From: Euonymus europaeus
Lineage: Eukaryota; Streptophyta; Magnoliopsida; Celastrales; Celastraceae
Direction of reading: 5' to 3'
Assembly: GCA_963580455.1 (NCBI GenBank)
Contig: OY756972.1
Coordinates: 11,857,001-11,921,000, forward strand
DNA: 64,000 nt
Part shown: piece after piece, positions 51,851 to 64,000 of the stretch
Numbering within the stretch: the stretch's first letter is position 1
Layout of the letters: the number at the start of each line of letters is the position of its first letter
Notes under the pieces: generated by a model
The model's input: only the letters and a program-made list of their open reading frames with translations
Databases searched by the model: none
Told to the model about the DNA's origin: nothing
Program-made: the position numbers and the translations under genes

Positions 51851-54560
51851 AAAGTTGCTCGGCGTACAATTTTTATTTTTCTAACATGTCAAATTTTACG
51901 AGTATAAGCTTCATAGATTATTTTGATGCCAAAGCACCAACTTTATATGACAAATGGACAAAACCGTTAAAAGCTCCTCCATAGAGAGAGTTGAGCAACT
52001 TCGGACCATCAAAGTTGCTCGGTGTACACTTTTTGTTGTTCTTATATGTCCAAATTTAAGAGTATAAGCTTCCTAGAATATTTCGATGCCAAAACAACAA
52101 CTTTCTATGACAAGTGGACAAAACCGTTAAAAGCTCTTCCATAGAGAGAGTTACGCAACTTCGGACCATCAAAGTTGCTCGGCGTACAATTTTTATTGTT
52201 CTTATATGTCAAATTTTACGAGTATAAACTTCATAGATTATTTCGAAGCCAAAACACCAACTTTCTATGACAAATGGACAAAACCGTTAAAAGCTCATCC
52301 ATTAAGAGAGTTGAGCAACTTCGGACCATCAAAGTTGCTCGGGGTACACTTTTTATTTTTCTTATATGTCAAATTTTATGAGTATAAGCTTCATAGATTA
52401 TTTCGATACCAAAACACCAACTTTCTATGGCAAATGGACAAAACCGTTAAAAGCTCCTCCATAGAGAGATTTGAGCAACTTCGGACCATCAAAGTTGCTC
52501 GGTGTACAATTTTTAATGTTCTTATATGTCGAATTTTAAGAGTATAAGCTTCGTAGAATATTTCGATGCCAAAACACCAACTTTCTATGACAAGTGGACA
52601 AAACCGTTAAAAGCTCTTCCATAGAGAGAGTTACGCAACTTCGGACCATCAAAGTTGCTCGGCGTACAATTTTTATTGTTCTTATATGTCAAATTTTACG
52701 AGTATAAACTTCATAGATTATTTCGAAGCCAAAACACCAACTTTCTATGACAAATGGACAAAACCGTTAAAAGCTCATACATAGAGAGAGTTGAGCAACT
52801 TCGGACCATCAAAGTTGCTCGGCGTACAATTTTTATTTTTCTAATATGTCAAATTTTACGAGTATAAGCTTCATAGATTATTTTGATGCCAAAGCACCAA
52901 CTTTATATGACAAATGGACAAAACCGTTAAAAGCTCCTCCATAGAGAGAGTTGAGCAACTTCGGACCATCAAAGTTGCTCGGTGTACACTTTTTGTTGTT
53001 CTTATATGTCCAAATTTAAGAGTATAAGCTTCCTAGAATATTTCGAAGCCAAAACAACAACTTTCTATGACAAGTGGACAAAACCGTTAAAAGCTCTTCC
53101 ATAGAGAGAGTTACGCAACTTCGGACCATCAAAGTTGCTCGGCGTACAATTTTTATTGTTCTTATATGTCAAATTTTACGAGTATAAACTTCATAGATTA
53201 TTTCGAAGCCAAAACACCAACTTTCTATGACAAATGGACAAAACCGTTAAAAGCTCATCCATAAAGAGAGTTGAGCAACTTCGGACCATCAAAGTTGCTC
53301 GGGGTACACTTTTTATTTTTCTTATATGTCAAATTTTATGAGTATAAGCTTCATAGATTATTTCGATACCAAAACACCAACTTTCTATGGCAAATGGACA
53401 AAATCGTTAAAAGCTCCTCCATAGAGAGATTTGAGCAACTTCGGACCATCAAAGTTGCTCGGTGTACAATTTTTAATGTTATTATATGTCGAATTTTAAG
53501 AGTATAAGCTTCCTAGAATATTTCGATGCCAAAACACCAACTTTCTATGACAAGTGGACAAAACCGTTAAAAGCTCTTCCATAGAGAGAGTTACGCAACT
53601 TCGGACCATCAAAGTTGCTCGGCGTACAATTTTTATTGTTCTTATATGTCAAATTTTACGAGTATAAACTTCATAGATTATTTCGAAGCCAAAACACCAA
53701 CTTTCTATGACAAATGGACAAAACCGTTAAAAGCTCATCCATAGAGAGAGTTGAGCAACTTCGGACCATCAAAGTTGCTCGGCGTACAATTTTTATTTTT
53801 CTAATATGTCAAATTTTACGAGTATAAGCTTCATAGATTATTTTGATGCCAAAGCACCAACTTTATATGACAAATGGACAAAACCGTTAAAAGCTCCTCC
53901 ATAGAGAGAGTTGAGCAACTTCGGACCATCAAAGTTGCTCGATGTACACTTTTTGTTGTTCTTATATGTCCAAATTTAAGAGTATAAGCTTCCTAGAATA
54001 TTTCGATGCCAAAACAACAACTTTCTATGACAAGTGGACAAAACCGTTAAAAGCTCTTCCATAGAGAGAGTTACGCAACTTCGGACCATCAAAGTTGCTC
54101 GGCGTACAATTTTTATTGTTCTTATATGTCAAATTTTACGAGTATAAACTTCATAGATTATTTCGAAGCCAAAACACCAACTTTCTATGACAAATGGACA
54201 AAACCGTTAAAAGCTCATCCATAAAGAGAGTTGAGCAACTTCGGACCATCAAAGTTGCTCGGGGTACACTTTTTATTTTTCTTATATGTCAAATTTTATG
54301 AGTATAAGCTTCATAGATTATTTCGATACCAAAACACCAACTTTCTATGGCAAATGGACAAAACCGTTAAAAGCTCCTCCATAGAGAGATTTGAGCAACT
54401 TCGGACCATCAAAGTTGCTCGGTGTACAATTTTTAATGTTCTTATGTCGAATTTTAAGAGTATAAGCTTCCTTGAATATTTCGATGCCAAAACACCAACT
54501 TTCTATGACAAGTGGACAAAACCGTTAAAAGCTCTTCCATAGAGAGAGTTACGCAACTTC
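51851..54560 (+). repeat. 6-monomer HOR (960 bp), nearly three tandem copies
   Basis: TTTTTAATGTT, unusual elsewhere in the window, recurs at about 52511, 53471 and 54431, and the preceding CGGCGTACAATTTTTATTTTTCTAA monomers also recur at 960 bp. The third copy has lost bases in TTCTTATGTCG (near 54440), which shifts register downstream. Confidence 0.85.
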
Positions 54561-56999
54561 GGACCATCAAAGTTGCTCGGCGTACAATTTTTATTGTTCT
54601 TATATGTCAAATTTTACGAGTATAAACTTCATAGATTATTTCGAAGCCAAAACACCAACTTTCTATGACAAATGGACAAAACCGTTAAAAGCTCATCCAT
54701 TGAGAGAGTTGAGCAACTTCGGACCATCAAAGTTGCTCGGTGTACGCTTTTTATTTTTCTTATATGTCAAATTTTATGAGTATAAGTTTCATAGATTATT
54801 TCGATCCCAAAACACCAACTTTCTATGGCAAATGGACAAAACCGTTAAAAGCTCCTCCATAGAGAGAGTTGAGCAACTTCGGACCATCAAAGTTGCTCGG
54901 TGTACAATTTTTATTGTTCTTATATGTCGAATTTTAGGAGTATAAGCTTCCTAGATTATTTTGATGCCAAATCACCAACTTTCTATGACAAATTGACAAA
55001 ACCGTTAAAAGCTCCTCCATAGAGAGAGTTGAGCAACTTCGTACCATCAAAGTTACTCGGTGTACACTTTTTGTTGTTCTTATATGTCAAAATTTAAGAG
55101 TATAAGCTTCCTAGAATATTTCGATGCCAAAACACCAACTTTCTATGACAAGTGGACAAAACCGTTAAAAGCTCTTCCATAGAGAGAGTTACGCAACTTC
55201 GGACCATCAAAGTTGCTCGGCGTACAATTTTTATTGTTCTTATATGTCAAATTTTAAGAGTATAAACTTCATAGATTATTTCGAAGCCAAAACACGAACT
55301 TTCTATGACAAATGGACAAAACCGTTAGAAGCTCATCCATAGAGAGAGTTGAGCAACTTCGGACCATCAAAGTTGCTCGGGGTACACTTTTTATTTTTCT
55401 TATATGTCAAATTTTATGAGTATAAGCTTCATAGATTATTTCGATCCCAAAACACCAACTTTCTATGGCAAATGGACAAAACCGTTAAAAGCTCCTCCAT
55501 AGAGAGAGTTGAGCAACTTCGGACCATCAAAGTTGCTCGGTGTACAATTTTTATTGTTCTTATATGTCGAATTTTAAGAGTATAAGCTTCCTAGATTATT
55601 TTGATGCCAAATCACCAACTTTCTATGACAAATTGACAAAACCGTTAAAAGCTCCTCCATAGAGAGAGTTGAGCAAATTCGTACCATCAAAGTTGCTCGG
55701 TGTACACTTTTTGTTGTTCTTATATGTCAAAATTTAAGAGTATAAGCTTCCTAGAATATTTCGATGCCAAAACACCAACTTTCTATGACAAGTGGACAAA
55801 ACCGTTAAAAGCTCTTCCATAGAGAGAGTTACGCAACTTCGGACCATCAAAGTTGCTCGGCGTATAATTTTTATTGTTCTTATATGTCAAATTTTACGAG
55901 TATAAACTTCATAGATTATTTCGAAGCCAAAACACCAACTTTCTATGAGAAATGGACAAAACCGTTAAAAGCCCATCCATAGAGAGAGTTGAGCAACTTC
56001 GGACCATCAAAGTTGCTCGGTGTACACTTTTTATTTTTCTTATATGTCAAATTTTATGAGTATAAGCTTCATAGATTATTTCGATACCAAAACACCAACT
56101 TTCTATGGCAAATGGACAAAACCGTTAAAAGCTCCTCCATAGAGAGAGTTGAGCAACTTCGGACCATCAAAGTTGCTCGGTGTACAATTTTTTGTTGTTC
56201 TTATATGTCAAAATTTAAGAGTATAAGATTCATAGATTATTTTGATGCCAAAATACCAGCTTTCTATTACAAGTGGACAAAACCGTTAAAAGCTCTTCCA
56301 TAGAGAGAGTTGAGCAACTTCGGACCATGAAAGTTGCTCGGTGTACAATTTTTATTGTTCTTATATGTCAAATTTTAAGAGTATAAGCTTCCTAGATTAT
56401 TTTGATGCCAAATCACCAACTTTCTATGACAAACGGACAAAACAGTTAAAAGCTCCTCCATAGAGAGAGTTGAGCAACTTCGTACCATCAAAGTTGCTTG
56501 GTGTACACTTTTTATTGTTCTTATATGTCAAATTTTATGAGTATAAGCTTCATAGACGATTTCGATGCCAAAACACCAACTTTTATGACGAATGGACAAA
56601 ACCGTTAAAAGCACCTCCATAGAGAGAGTTGAGCAACTTCGGACCATCAAAGTTCCTCTATGTACACTTTTTATTGTTCTTCTATGTCAAATTTTATGAG
56701 TATAACCTTCATAGATTATTTCGATGCCAAAACACCAACTTTTATGACAAATGGACAAAACCGTTAAAAGCTCCTCCATAGAGAGAGTTGAGCAACTTCG
56801 GACCATCAAAGTTGCTCTATGTACACTTTTTATTGTTCTTCCATATATCAAAATTTAAGAGTAGAAGCTTCCTAGATTATTTCGATGCCAAAACACCAAC
56901 TTTCTATGACAAAGGACAAAACCGTTAAAAACTCCTACATAAAGAGAGTTGAGCAACTTCGGACCATCAAAGTTGCTCGGTGTACAATTTTTATTTTTC

Positions 57000-59850
57000 T
57001 AATATGTCAAATTTTACGAGTATAAGCTTCATAGGTTATTTCGATGCCAAAACACCAACATTCTATGACAAATGGACAAAACCGTTAAAAGCTCCTCCAT
57101 AGAGAGAGTCGAACAACTTCGGACAATCAAATTTGCTCTATGTACACTTTTTATTGTTCTTCTTTGTAAAATTTTATTAATACAAGTTCCAACATTATTT
57201 CGATTCCAAAACACCAACTTTCTATGACAAATGGATAAAACCGTTAAAAGCTCCTCCATAGAAAGAGTTGAGGAACTTCGGACAATCAAATTTGCTCCGT
57301 GTACACTTTTTATTGTTCTTCTATGTCAAATTTTATGAGTATAAGCTTCGTAGATTATTTCGATGCCAAAACACCAACTTTTATGACAAATGGACAAAAC
57401 CGTTAAAAGCTCCTCCATAGAGATAGTTGAGCAACTTCGGACCATCAAAGTTGCTCTATGTACACTTTTTATTGTTCTTCCATATATCAAAATTTAAGAG
57501 TAGAAGCTTCCTAGATTATTTCGATGCCAAAACACCAACTTTCTATGACAAATGGACAAAACCATTAAAAGCTCCTCCATAGAGAGAGTTGAGCAACTTC
57601 GGACCATCAAAGTTACTCTATGTACACTTTTTATTGTTCTTCCATATATCAAAATTTAAGAGTAGAAGCTTCCTAGATTATTTCGATGCCAAAACACCAA
57701 CTTTCTATGACAAATGGACAAAACCGTTAAAAGCTCCTCCATAGAGAGAGTTGAGCAACTTCGGACCATCAAAGTTGCTCTATGTACACTTTTTATTGTT
57801 CTTCCATATATCAAAATTTAAGAGTAGAAGCTTCCTAGATTATTTCGATGCCAAAACACCAACTTTCTATGACAAAGGACAAAACCGTTAAAAACTCCTA
57901 CATAAAGAGAGTTGAGCAACTTCGGACCATCAAAGTTGCTCGGTGTACAATTTTTATTTTTCTAATATGTCAAATTTTACGAGTATAAGCTTCATAGGTT
58001 ATTTCGATGCCAAAACACCAACATTCTATGACAAATGGACAAAACCGTTAAAAGCTCCTCCATAGAGAGAGTCGAACAACTTCGGACCTTCAAAGTTACT
58101 CTATGTACACTTTTTATTGTTCTTCTTTGTAAAATTTTATTAATACAAGTTCCAAGATTATTTCGATTCCAAAACACCAAATTTCTATGACAAATGGATA
58201 AAACCGTTAAAAGCTCCTCCATAGAAAGAGTTGAGGAACTTCGGACAATCAAAGTTGCTCCGTGTACACTTTTTATTGTTCTTCTATGTCAAATTTTATG
58301 AGTATAAGCTTCGTAGATTATTTCGATGCCAAAACACCAACTTTTATGACAAATGGACAAAACCGTTAAAAGCTCCTCCATAGAGATAGTTGAGCAACTT
58401 CGGACCATCAAAGTTGCTCTATGTACACTTTTTATTGTTCTTCCATATATCAAAATTTAAGAGTAGAAGCTTCCTAGATTATTTCGATGCCAAAACACCA
58501 ACTTTCTATGACAAATGGACAAAACCGTTAAAAGCTCCTCCATAGAGAGAGTTGAGCAACTTCAGACCATCAAAGTTGCTCGTTGTACACTTTTTATTGT
58601 TCTTATATTTCAAATTTTATGAGTATAAGCTTCATAGATTATTTCGATGCCAAAACACCAAATTTCTGTGATAAAGGACAAAACCGTTAAAAGCTCCTAC
58701 ATAAAGAGAGTTGAGCAACTTCGGACCATCAACGTTGCTCGGTGTACAATTTTTATTTTTCTAATATGTCAAATTTTACGAGTATAAGCTTCATAGGTTA
58801 TTTCGATGCCAAAACACCAACATTCTATGACAAATGGACAAAACCGTTAAAAGCTCCTCCATAGAGAGAGTCGAACAACTTCGGACCTTCAAAGTTACTC
58901 TATGTACACTTTTTATTGTTCTTCTTTGTAAAATTTTATTAATACAAGTTCCAAAATTATTTCGATTCCAAAACACCAACTTTCTATGACAAATGGATAA
59001 AACCGTTAAAAGCTCCTCCATAGAGAGAGTTGAGGAACTTCGGACAATCAAAGTTGCTCCGTGTACACTTTTTATTGTTCTTCTATGTCAAATTTTATGA
59101 GTATAAGCTTCGTAGATTATTTCGATGCCAAAACACCAACTTTTATGACAAATGGACAAAACCGTTAAAAGCTCCTCCATAGAGATAGTTGAGCAACTTC
59201 GGACCATCAAAGTTGCTCTATGTACACTTTTTATTGTTCTTCCATATATCAAAATTTAAGAGTAGAAGCTTCCTAGATTATTTCGATGCCAAAACACCAA
59301 CTTTCTATGACAAATGGACAAAACCGTTAAAAGCTCCTCCATAGAGAGAGTTGAGCAACTTCAGACCATCAAAGTTGCTCGTTGTACACTTTTTATTGTT
59401 CTTATATTTCAAATTTTATGAGTATAAGCTTCATAGATTATTTCGATGCCAAAACACCAAATTTCTATGACAAAGGACAAAACCGTTAAAAGCTCCTACA
59501 TAAAAAGAGTTGAGCAACTTCGGACCATCAAAGTTGCTCGGTGTACAATTTTTATTTTTCTAATATGTCAAATTTTACGAATATAAGCTTCATAGGTTAT
59601 TTCGATGCCAAAACACCAACATTCTATGACAAATGGACAAAACCGTTAAAAGCTCCTCCATAGAGAGAGTCGAACAAATTCGGACCTTCAAAGTTACTCT
59701 ATGTACACTTTTTATTGTTCTTCTTTGTAAAATTTTATTAATACAAGTTCCAAGATTATTTCGATTCCAAAACACCAACTTTCTATGACAAATGGATACA
59801 ACCGTTAAAAGCTCCTCCATAGAGAGAGTTGAGCAACTTGGGACCATCAA
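57000..59850 (+). repeat. five-monomer HOR (~799 bp) of divergent monomers
   Basis: The block CATAGGTTATTTCGATGCC ... CAACATTCTATG ... TCGAACAA ... TTTGTAAAATTTTATTAATA recurs from about 57029, 57992, 58791 and 59590 (offsets 963, 799 and 799). The longer first interval holds extra CCATATATC monomers. Confidence 0.82.
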
Positions 59851-60895
59851 AGTTGTCGGTGTACAATTTTTATTGTTCTTATATGTCAAATTTTAAGAGT
59901 ATAAGCTTCCTAGATTATTTCGATGCCAAAACACCAACTTTCTATGACAAATGGACAAAACCGTTAAAAGCTCCTTCATAGAGAGAGTTGGGCAACATCG
60001 GACCATCAAAGTTGCTCGGCGTACAATTTTTATTGTTCCTATATGTCAAATTTTACGAGTATAAGCTTCATAGATTATTTCGTTGCCAAAACACCAACTT
60101 TCTATGACATATGGACAAAACCGTTAAAAGCTCCTCCATAGAGAGAGTTGAGCAACTTCGGACCATCAAAGTTGCTCGGTGTACAATTTTTATTACTCTT
60201 ATATGTCAAATTTTAATGGTATAAAGTTCCTAGATTATTTCGATGCCAAAATAACAACTTTCTATGACAAATGGACAAAACCGTTAAAAGCTCCTCCATA
60301 GAGAGAGTTCAGCAACTTCGGACCATCAAAGTTTCTCGGTGTACACTTTTTATTGTTCTTATATGTCAAATTTTATGAGTATAAGCTTCATAGATTATTT
60401 CGATGACAAAACACCAACTTTTTTGACAAATGGACAAAACCGTTAAAATCTCCTCCATAGAGAGAGTTGCGCAACTTCGGACCATCAAAGTTGCTCGGTG
60501 TACACTTTTTATTGTTCTTATATGTCAAATTTTATGAGTATAAGCTTCATAGATTATTTCGATGACAAAACACCAACTTTTATGACAAATGGACAAAACC
60601 GTTAAAAGCTCCTCCATAGAGAGAGTTGTGCAACTTCGGACCATCAAAGTTGCTCTATGTACACTTTTTATTGTTCTTCTGTGTAAAATTTTATTAATAC
60701 AAGCTTCCAAGATTATTTCGATTCCAAAACACAAACTTTCTATGACAAATGGATAAAACCGTTAAAAGCTCCTCCATAGAGAGAGTTGAGCAACATCGGA
60801 CTATCAAAGTTGCTCGGTGTACACTTTTTATTGTTCTTATATGTCAAGTTTTATGAGTATAAGCTTCTTAGATTATTTCGATGCCAAAACACCAA
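59490..60895 (+). repeat. divergent HOR segment, copy 1 (partner 62416-63822)
   Basis: Matches 62416-63822 at a 2926 bp offset, including ACAAATTCGGACC, AAGTTGTCGGTG (a two-base loss), GGATACAACCG, ATTACTCTTATATG and TTTTAATGGTATAAAG. The match ends where copy 2 reads CAACTTTTATGACGAATGG. Confidence 0.85.
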
Positions 60896-61899
60896 CTTTC
60901 TATGACAAATGGACAAAACCGTTAAAAGCTCCTCCATAGAGAGAGTGGAGCAACTTCGGACCATCAAAGTTGCTCGGTGTACAATTTTTATTGTTCTTAT
61001 ATGTCAAATTTTAAGAGTATAAGCTTCCTAGATTATTTCGATGCCAAAACACCAACTTTTATGACAAATGGACAAAACCGTTAAAAGCTCCTCCATAGAG
61101 AGAGTTGAGCAACTTCGGACCATCAAAGTTGCTCGGCGTATACTTTTTATTGTTCTTATATTTCAAATTTTATGAGTATAAGCTTCATAGATTATTTCGA
61201 TGCCAAAACACCAAATTTCTATGACAAAGGACAAAACCGTTAAAAGCTCCTACATAAAGAGAGTTGAGCAACTTCGGACCATCAAAGTTGCTCGGTGTAC
61301 AATTTTTATTTTTCTAATATGTCAAATTTTACGAGTATAAGCTTCATAAGTTATTTCGATGCCAAAACACCAACACTCTATGACAAATGGACAAAACCGT
61401 TAAAAGCTCCTCCATAGAGAGAGTCGAACAACTTCGGACCTTCAAAGTTACTCTATGTACACTTTTTATTGTTCTTATATTTCAAATTTTATGAGTATAA
61501 GCTTAATAGATTATTTCGATGCCAAAACACCAACTTTTATGACAAATGAACAAAACCGTTAAAAGCTCCTCCATAGAGAGAGTTGAGCAACTTGGGACCA
61601 TCAAAGTTCCTCTATGTACACTTTTTATTGTTCTTCTATGTCAAATTTTATTAATACAAGTTCCAAAATTATTTCGATTCCAAAACCCCAACTTTCTGTG
61701 ACAAATCGATAAAACCGTTAAAAGCTCCTCCATAGAGAGAGTTGAGCAACTTCGGACCGTCAAAGTTGCTCGGTGTACAATTTTTATTGTTCTTATATGT
61801 CAAATTTTAAGAGTATAAGCTTCCTAGATTATTTCGATGCCAAAACACCAATTTTCTATGACAAATGGACAAAACCGTTAAAAGCTCGTCCATGGAGAG

Positions 61900-61965
61900 A
61901 GTTCAGCAACTTTGGACCATGGAAAAAGTCATTAAAAGCTCCTCCATAGAGAGAGTTCAGCAAGT
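61900..61965 (+). repeat. truncated satellite monomer (~54 bp)
   Basis: TTCAGCAACTTTGGACCAT is followed directly by GGAAAAAGTCATTAAAAGC, which belongs about 106 bp further on in a normal monomer. The dyad region recurs after 54 bp (61907 to 61961) instead of 160 bp. It is the only large internal monomer deletion noticed in the window. Confidence 0.85.
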
Positions 61966-62415
61966 TCGGACCATCAAAGTTGCTTGTTGTACACTTTGTA
62001 TTGTTTTTCTAAATCAAATTTTAAGAGTATAAGCTTCCGAGATTATGTCGATGCCAAAACACCGACTTTCTATGAAAAATGGGCAAAACCGTTAAAAGCT
62101 CCTGCATAGAGAGATTTGAGCAACTTCGGACCATCAAAGTTGCTCGGCGTACAATTTTTATTGTTCTTATATGTCAAATTTTACGAGTATAAACCTAATA
62201 GATTATTTCGAAGCCAAAACACCAACTTTCTATGACAAATGGAAAAAACCGTTAAAAGCTCATCCATAGAGAGAGTTGAGCAACTTCAGACCATGAAAGT
62301 TGCTCGGTGTACACTTTTTATTTTTCTTATATGTCAAATTTTATGAGTATAAGCTTCATAGATTATTTCGATGCCAAAACACCAACTTTCTATGGCAAAT
62401 GGACAAAACCGTTAA

Positions 62416-63822
62416 AAGCTCCTACATAAAGAGAGTTGAGCAACTTCGGACCATCAAAGTTGCTCGGTGTACAATTTTTATTTTTCTAATATGTCAAATT
62501 TTACGAGTATAAGCTTCATAGGTTATTTCGATGCCAAAACACCAACATTCTATGACAAATGGACAAAACCGTTAAAAGCTCCTCCATAGAGAGAGTCGAA
62601 CAAATTCGGACCTTCAAAGTTACTCTATGTACACTTTTTATTGTTCTTCTTTGTAAAATTTTATTAATACAAGTTCCAAGATTATTTCGATTCCAAAACA
62701 CCAACTTTCTATGACAAATGGATACAACCGTTAAAAGCTCCTCCATAGAGAGAGTTGAGCAACTTGGGACCATCAAAGTTGTCGGTGTACAATTTTTATT
62801 GTTCTTATATGTCAAATTTTCAGAGTATAAGCTTCCTAGATTATTTCGATGCCAAAACACCAACTTTCTATGACAAATGGACAAAACCGTTAAAAGCTCC
62901 TTCATAGAGAGAGTTGGGCAACATCGAACCATCAAAGTTGCTCGGCGTACAATTTTTATTGTTCCTATATGTCAAATTTTACGAGTATAAGCTTCATAGA
63001 TTATTTCGATGCCAAAACACCAACTTTGTATGACATATGGACAAAACCGTTAAAAGCTCCTCCATAGAGAGAGTTGAGCAACTTCGGACCATCAAAGTTG
63101 CTCGGTGTACAATTTTTATTACTCTTATATGTCAAATTTTAATGGTATAAAGTTCCTAGATTATTTTGATGCCAAAACAACAACTTTCTATGACAAATGG
63201 ACAAAACCGTTAAAAGCTCCTCCATAGAGAGAGTTCAGCAACTTCGGACCATCAAAGTTTCTCGGTGTACACTTTTTATTGTTCTTATATGTCAAATTTT
63301 ATGAGTATAAGCTTCATAGATTATTTCGATGACAAAACACCAACTTTTATGACAAATGGACAAAACCGTTAAAATCTCCTCCATAGAGAGAGTTGCGCAA
63401 CTTCGGACCATCAAAGTTGCTCGGTGTACACTTTTTATTGTTCTTATATGTCAAATTTTATGAGTATAAGCTTCATAGATTATTTCGATGACAAAACACC
63501 AACTTTTACGACAAATGGACAAAACCGTTAAAAGCTCCTCCATAGAGAGAGTTGTGCAACTTCGGACCATCAAAGTTGCTCTATGTACACTTTTTATTGT
63601 TCTTCTTTGTAAAATTTTATTAATACAAGCTTCCAAGATTATTTCGATTCCAAAACACAAACTTTCTATGACAAATGGATAAAACCGTTAAAAGCTCCTC
63701 CATAGAGAGAGTTGAGCAACATCGGACTATCAAAGTTGCTCGGTGTACACTTTTTATTGTTCTTATATGTCAAGTTTTATGAGTATAAGCTTCTTAGATT
63801 ATTTCGATGCCAAAACACCAAC
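62416..63822 (+). repeat. divergent HOR segment, copy 2 (partner 59490-60895)
   Basis: Second copy of the 2926 bp-offset segment. Small differences from copy 1 include TTTTCAGAGTATAAG near 62817, CATCGAACC near 62933 and CAACTTTGTATGAC near 63023. Confidence 0.85.
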
Positions 63823-64000
63823 TTTTATGACGAATGGACAAAACCGTTAAAAGCACCTCCATAGAGAGAGTTGAGCAACTTCGAACCATCAAAGTTCCTC
63901 TATGTACACTTTTTATTGTTCTTCTATGTCAAATTTTAGGAGTATAACCTTCATAGATTATTTCAATGCCAAAACACCAACTTTTATGACAAATGGATAA

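Larger units (their letters stand above)
30812..56190 (+). repeat. 160 bp satellite array, central-right block
   Basis: Continues the left block in the same orientation and register immediately after the 3' LTR and target duplication. It uses the same five monomer classes, in trimers (A-B-C) and tetramers (A-B-D-E), with more varied HORs than the first 10 kb. Small indels mark individual segments: an A lost from TTCTTATATG at about 32373 and 33012, an extra A in AAAAACCG at about 38690 and 39971, and an 11 bp loss near 47580. No gene-like sequence is visible between monomers. Confidence 0.96.
56190..64000 (+). repeat. 160 bp satellite array, divergent block
   Basis: Still the same satellite and orientation, but monomers carry variants absent or rare further left: GCTCTATGTACAC after the dyad, CTTCCATATATCAAAATT, GAGTAGAAGCTTCC, GTAAAATTTTATTAATACAA and TCGAACAACTT. 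One- to three-base indels are frequent (CAACTTTTATGAC in place of CAACTTTCTATGAC; GACAAAGGACAAAAC lacking TG). The A-B-C/D-E order breaks down. The change starts near 56190, where ACAATTTTTTGTTGTTC departs from the B/C pattern. This looks like an older or less homogenised part of the array, or its edge. Confidence 0.9.

Noticed and set aside
57029..57289. Minus-strand open frames of 70-139 codons in the divergent block and near 11590
   Set aside because: Reverse-strand reading of the same satellite; no recognisable domain, and copies follow HOR periods.
1..64000. CRISPR array, because of regular repeats
   Set aside because: The repeat unit is 160 bp with no unique spacers, and the retrotransposon and PBS indicate a plant nuclear genome.

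Overview
The window is plant nuclear heterochromatin. About 55.5 kb of its 64 kb is one uninterrupted tandem satellite, and a single 8.5 kb Ty3/gypsy LTR retrotransposon sits inside it at 22286-30811. No host gene, tRNA, rRNA or CRISPR array was seen. The plant assignment rests on the retrotransposon: a primer-binding site of the plant initiator-Met type (TGGTATCAGAG), a polymerase like the plant Tekay/Del chromoviruses, and a C-terminal chromodomain. The species cannot be named from this sequence.

Satellite (1-22285 and 30812-64000). The monomer is 160 bp, AT-rich, always on the same strand, and present in roughly 347 copies. Five monomer classes (A-E here) follow an order: A, B, then either D-E (640 bp tetramer) or C (480 bp trimer). 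Class C is the left quarter of D joined to the rest of E, so the trimer looks like a tetramer shortened by exchange between neighbours. Larger higher-order repeats (HORs) overlie this. The clearest is an 18-monomer, 2880 bp unit covering 1-9440 and trailing off after about 10 kb. Others are 480, 640, 800, 960, about 1281 and 1440 bp units, a 4.16-4.48 kb duplication, and a 9596 bp offset that matches on both sides of the retrotransposon once the insertion is subtracted. From about 56.2 kb to the end the monomers are more divergent, carry more indels, and form ~799 bp and 2926 bp periodicities.

Retrotransposon (22286-30811). It has two 2171 bp LTRs with no visible difference, a 5 bp target duplication (ATTTT), a primer-binding site, a polypurine tract, and a gag-protease-RT-RNase H-integrase-chromodomain order. 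It is young by its LTRs but cannot code for a full set of proteins: most of gag and the gag/protease junction are missing, the protease D-S/T-G triad reads D-F-G, and an in-frame TAG splits RNase H. This suggests it was copied by proteins from another element. Each LTR carries six copies of the 10 bp palindrome CGTCCGGACG, in three pairs whose members are always 21 bp apart, with all six lying close to whole helical turns of each other.

The open frames of 60-113 codons that recur through the satellite are by-products of the repeat (many lack ATG, and 160 is not a multiple of 3) and are not annotated as genes.
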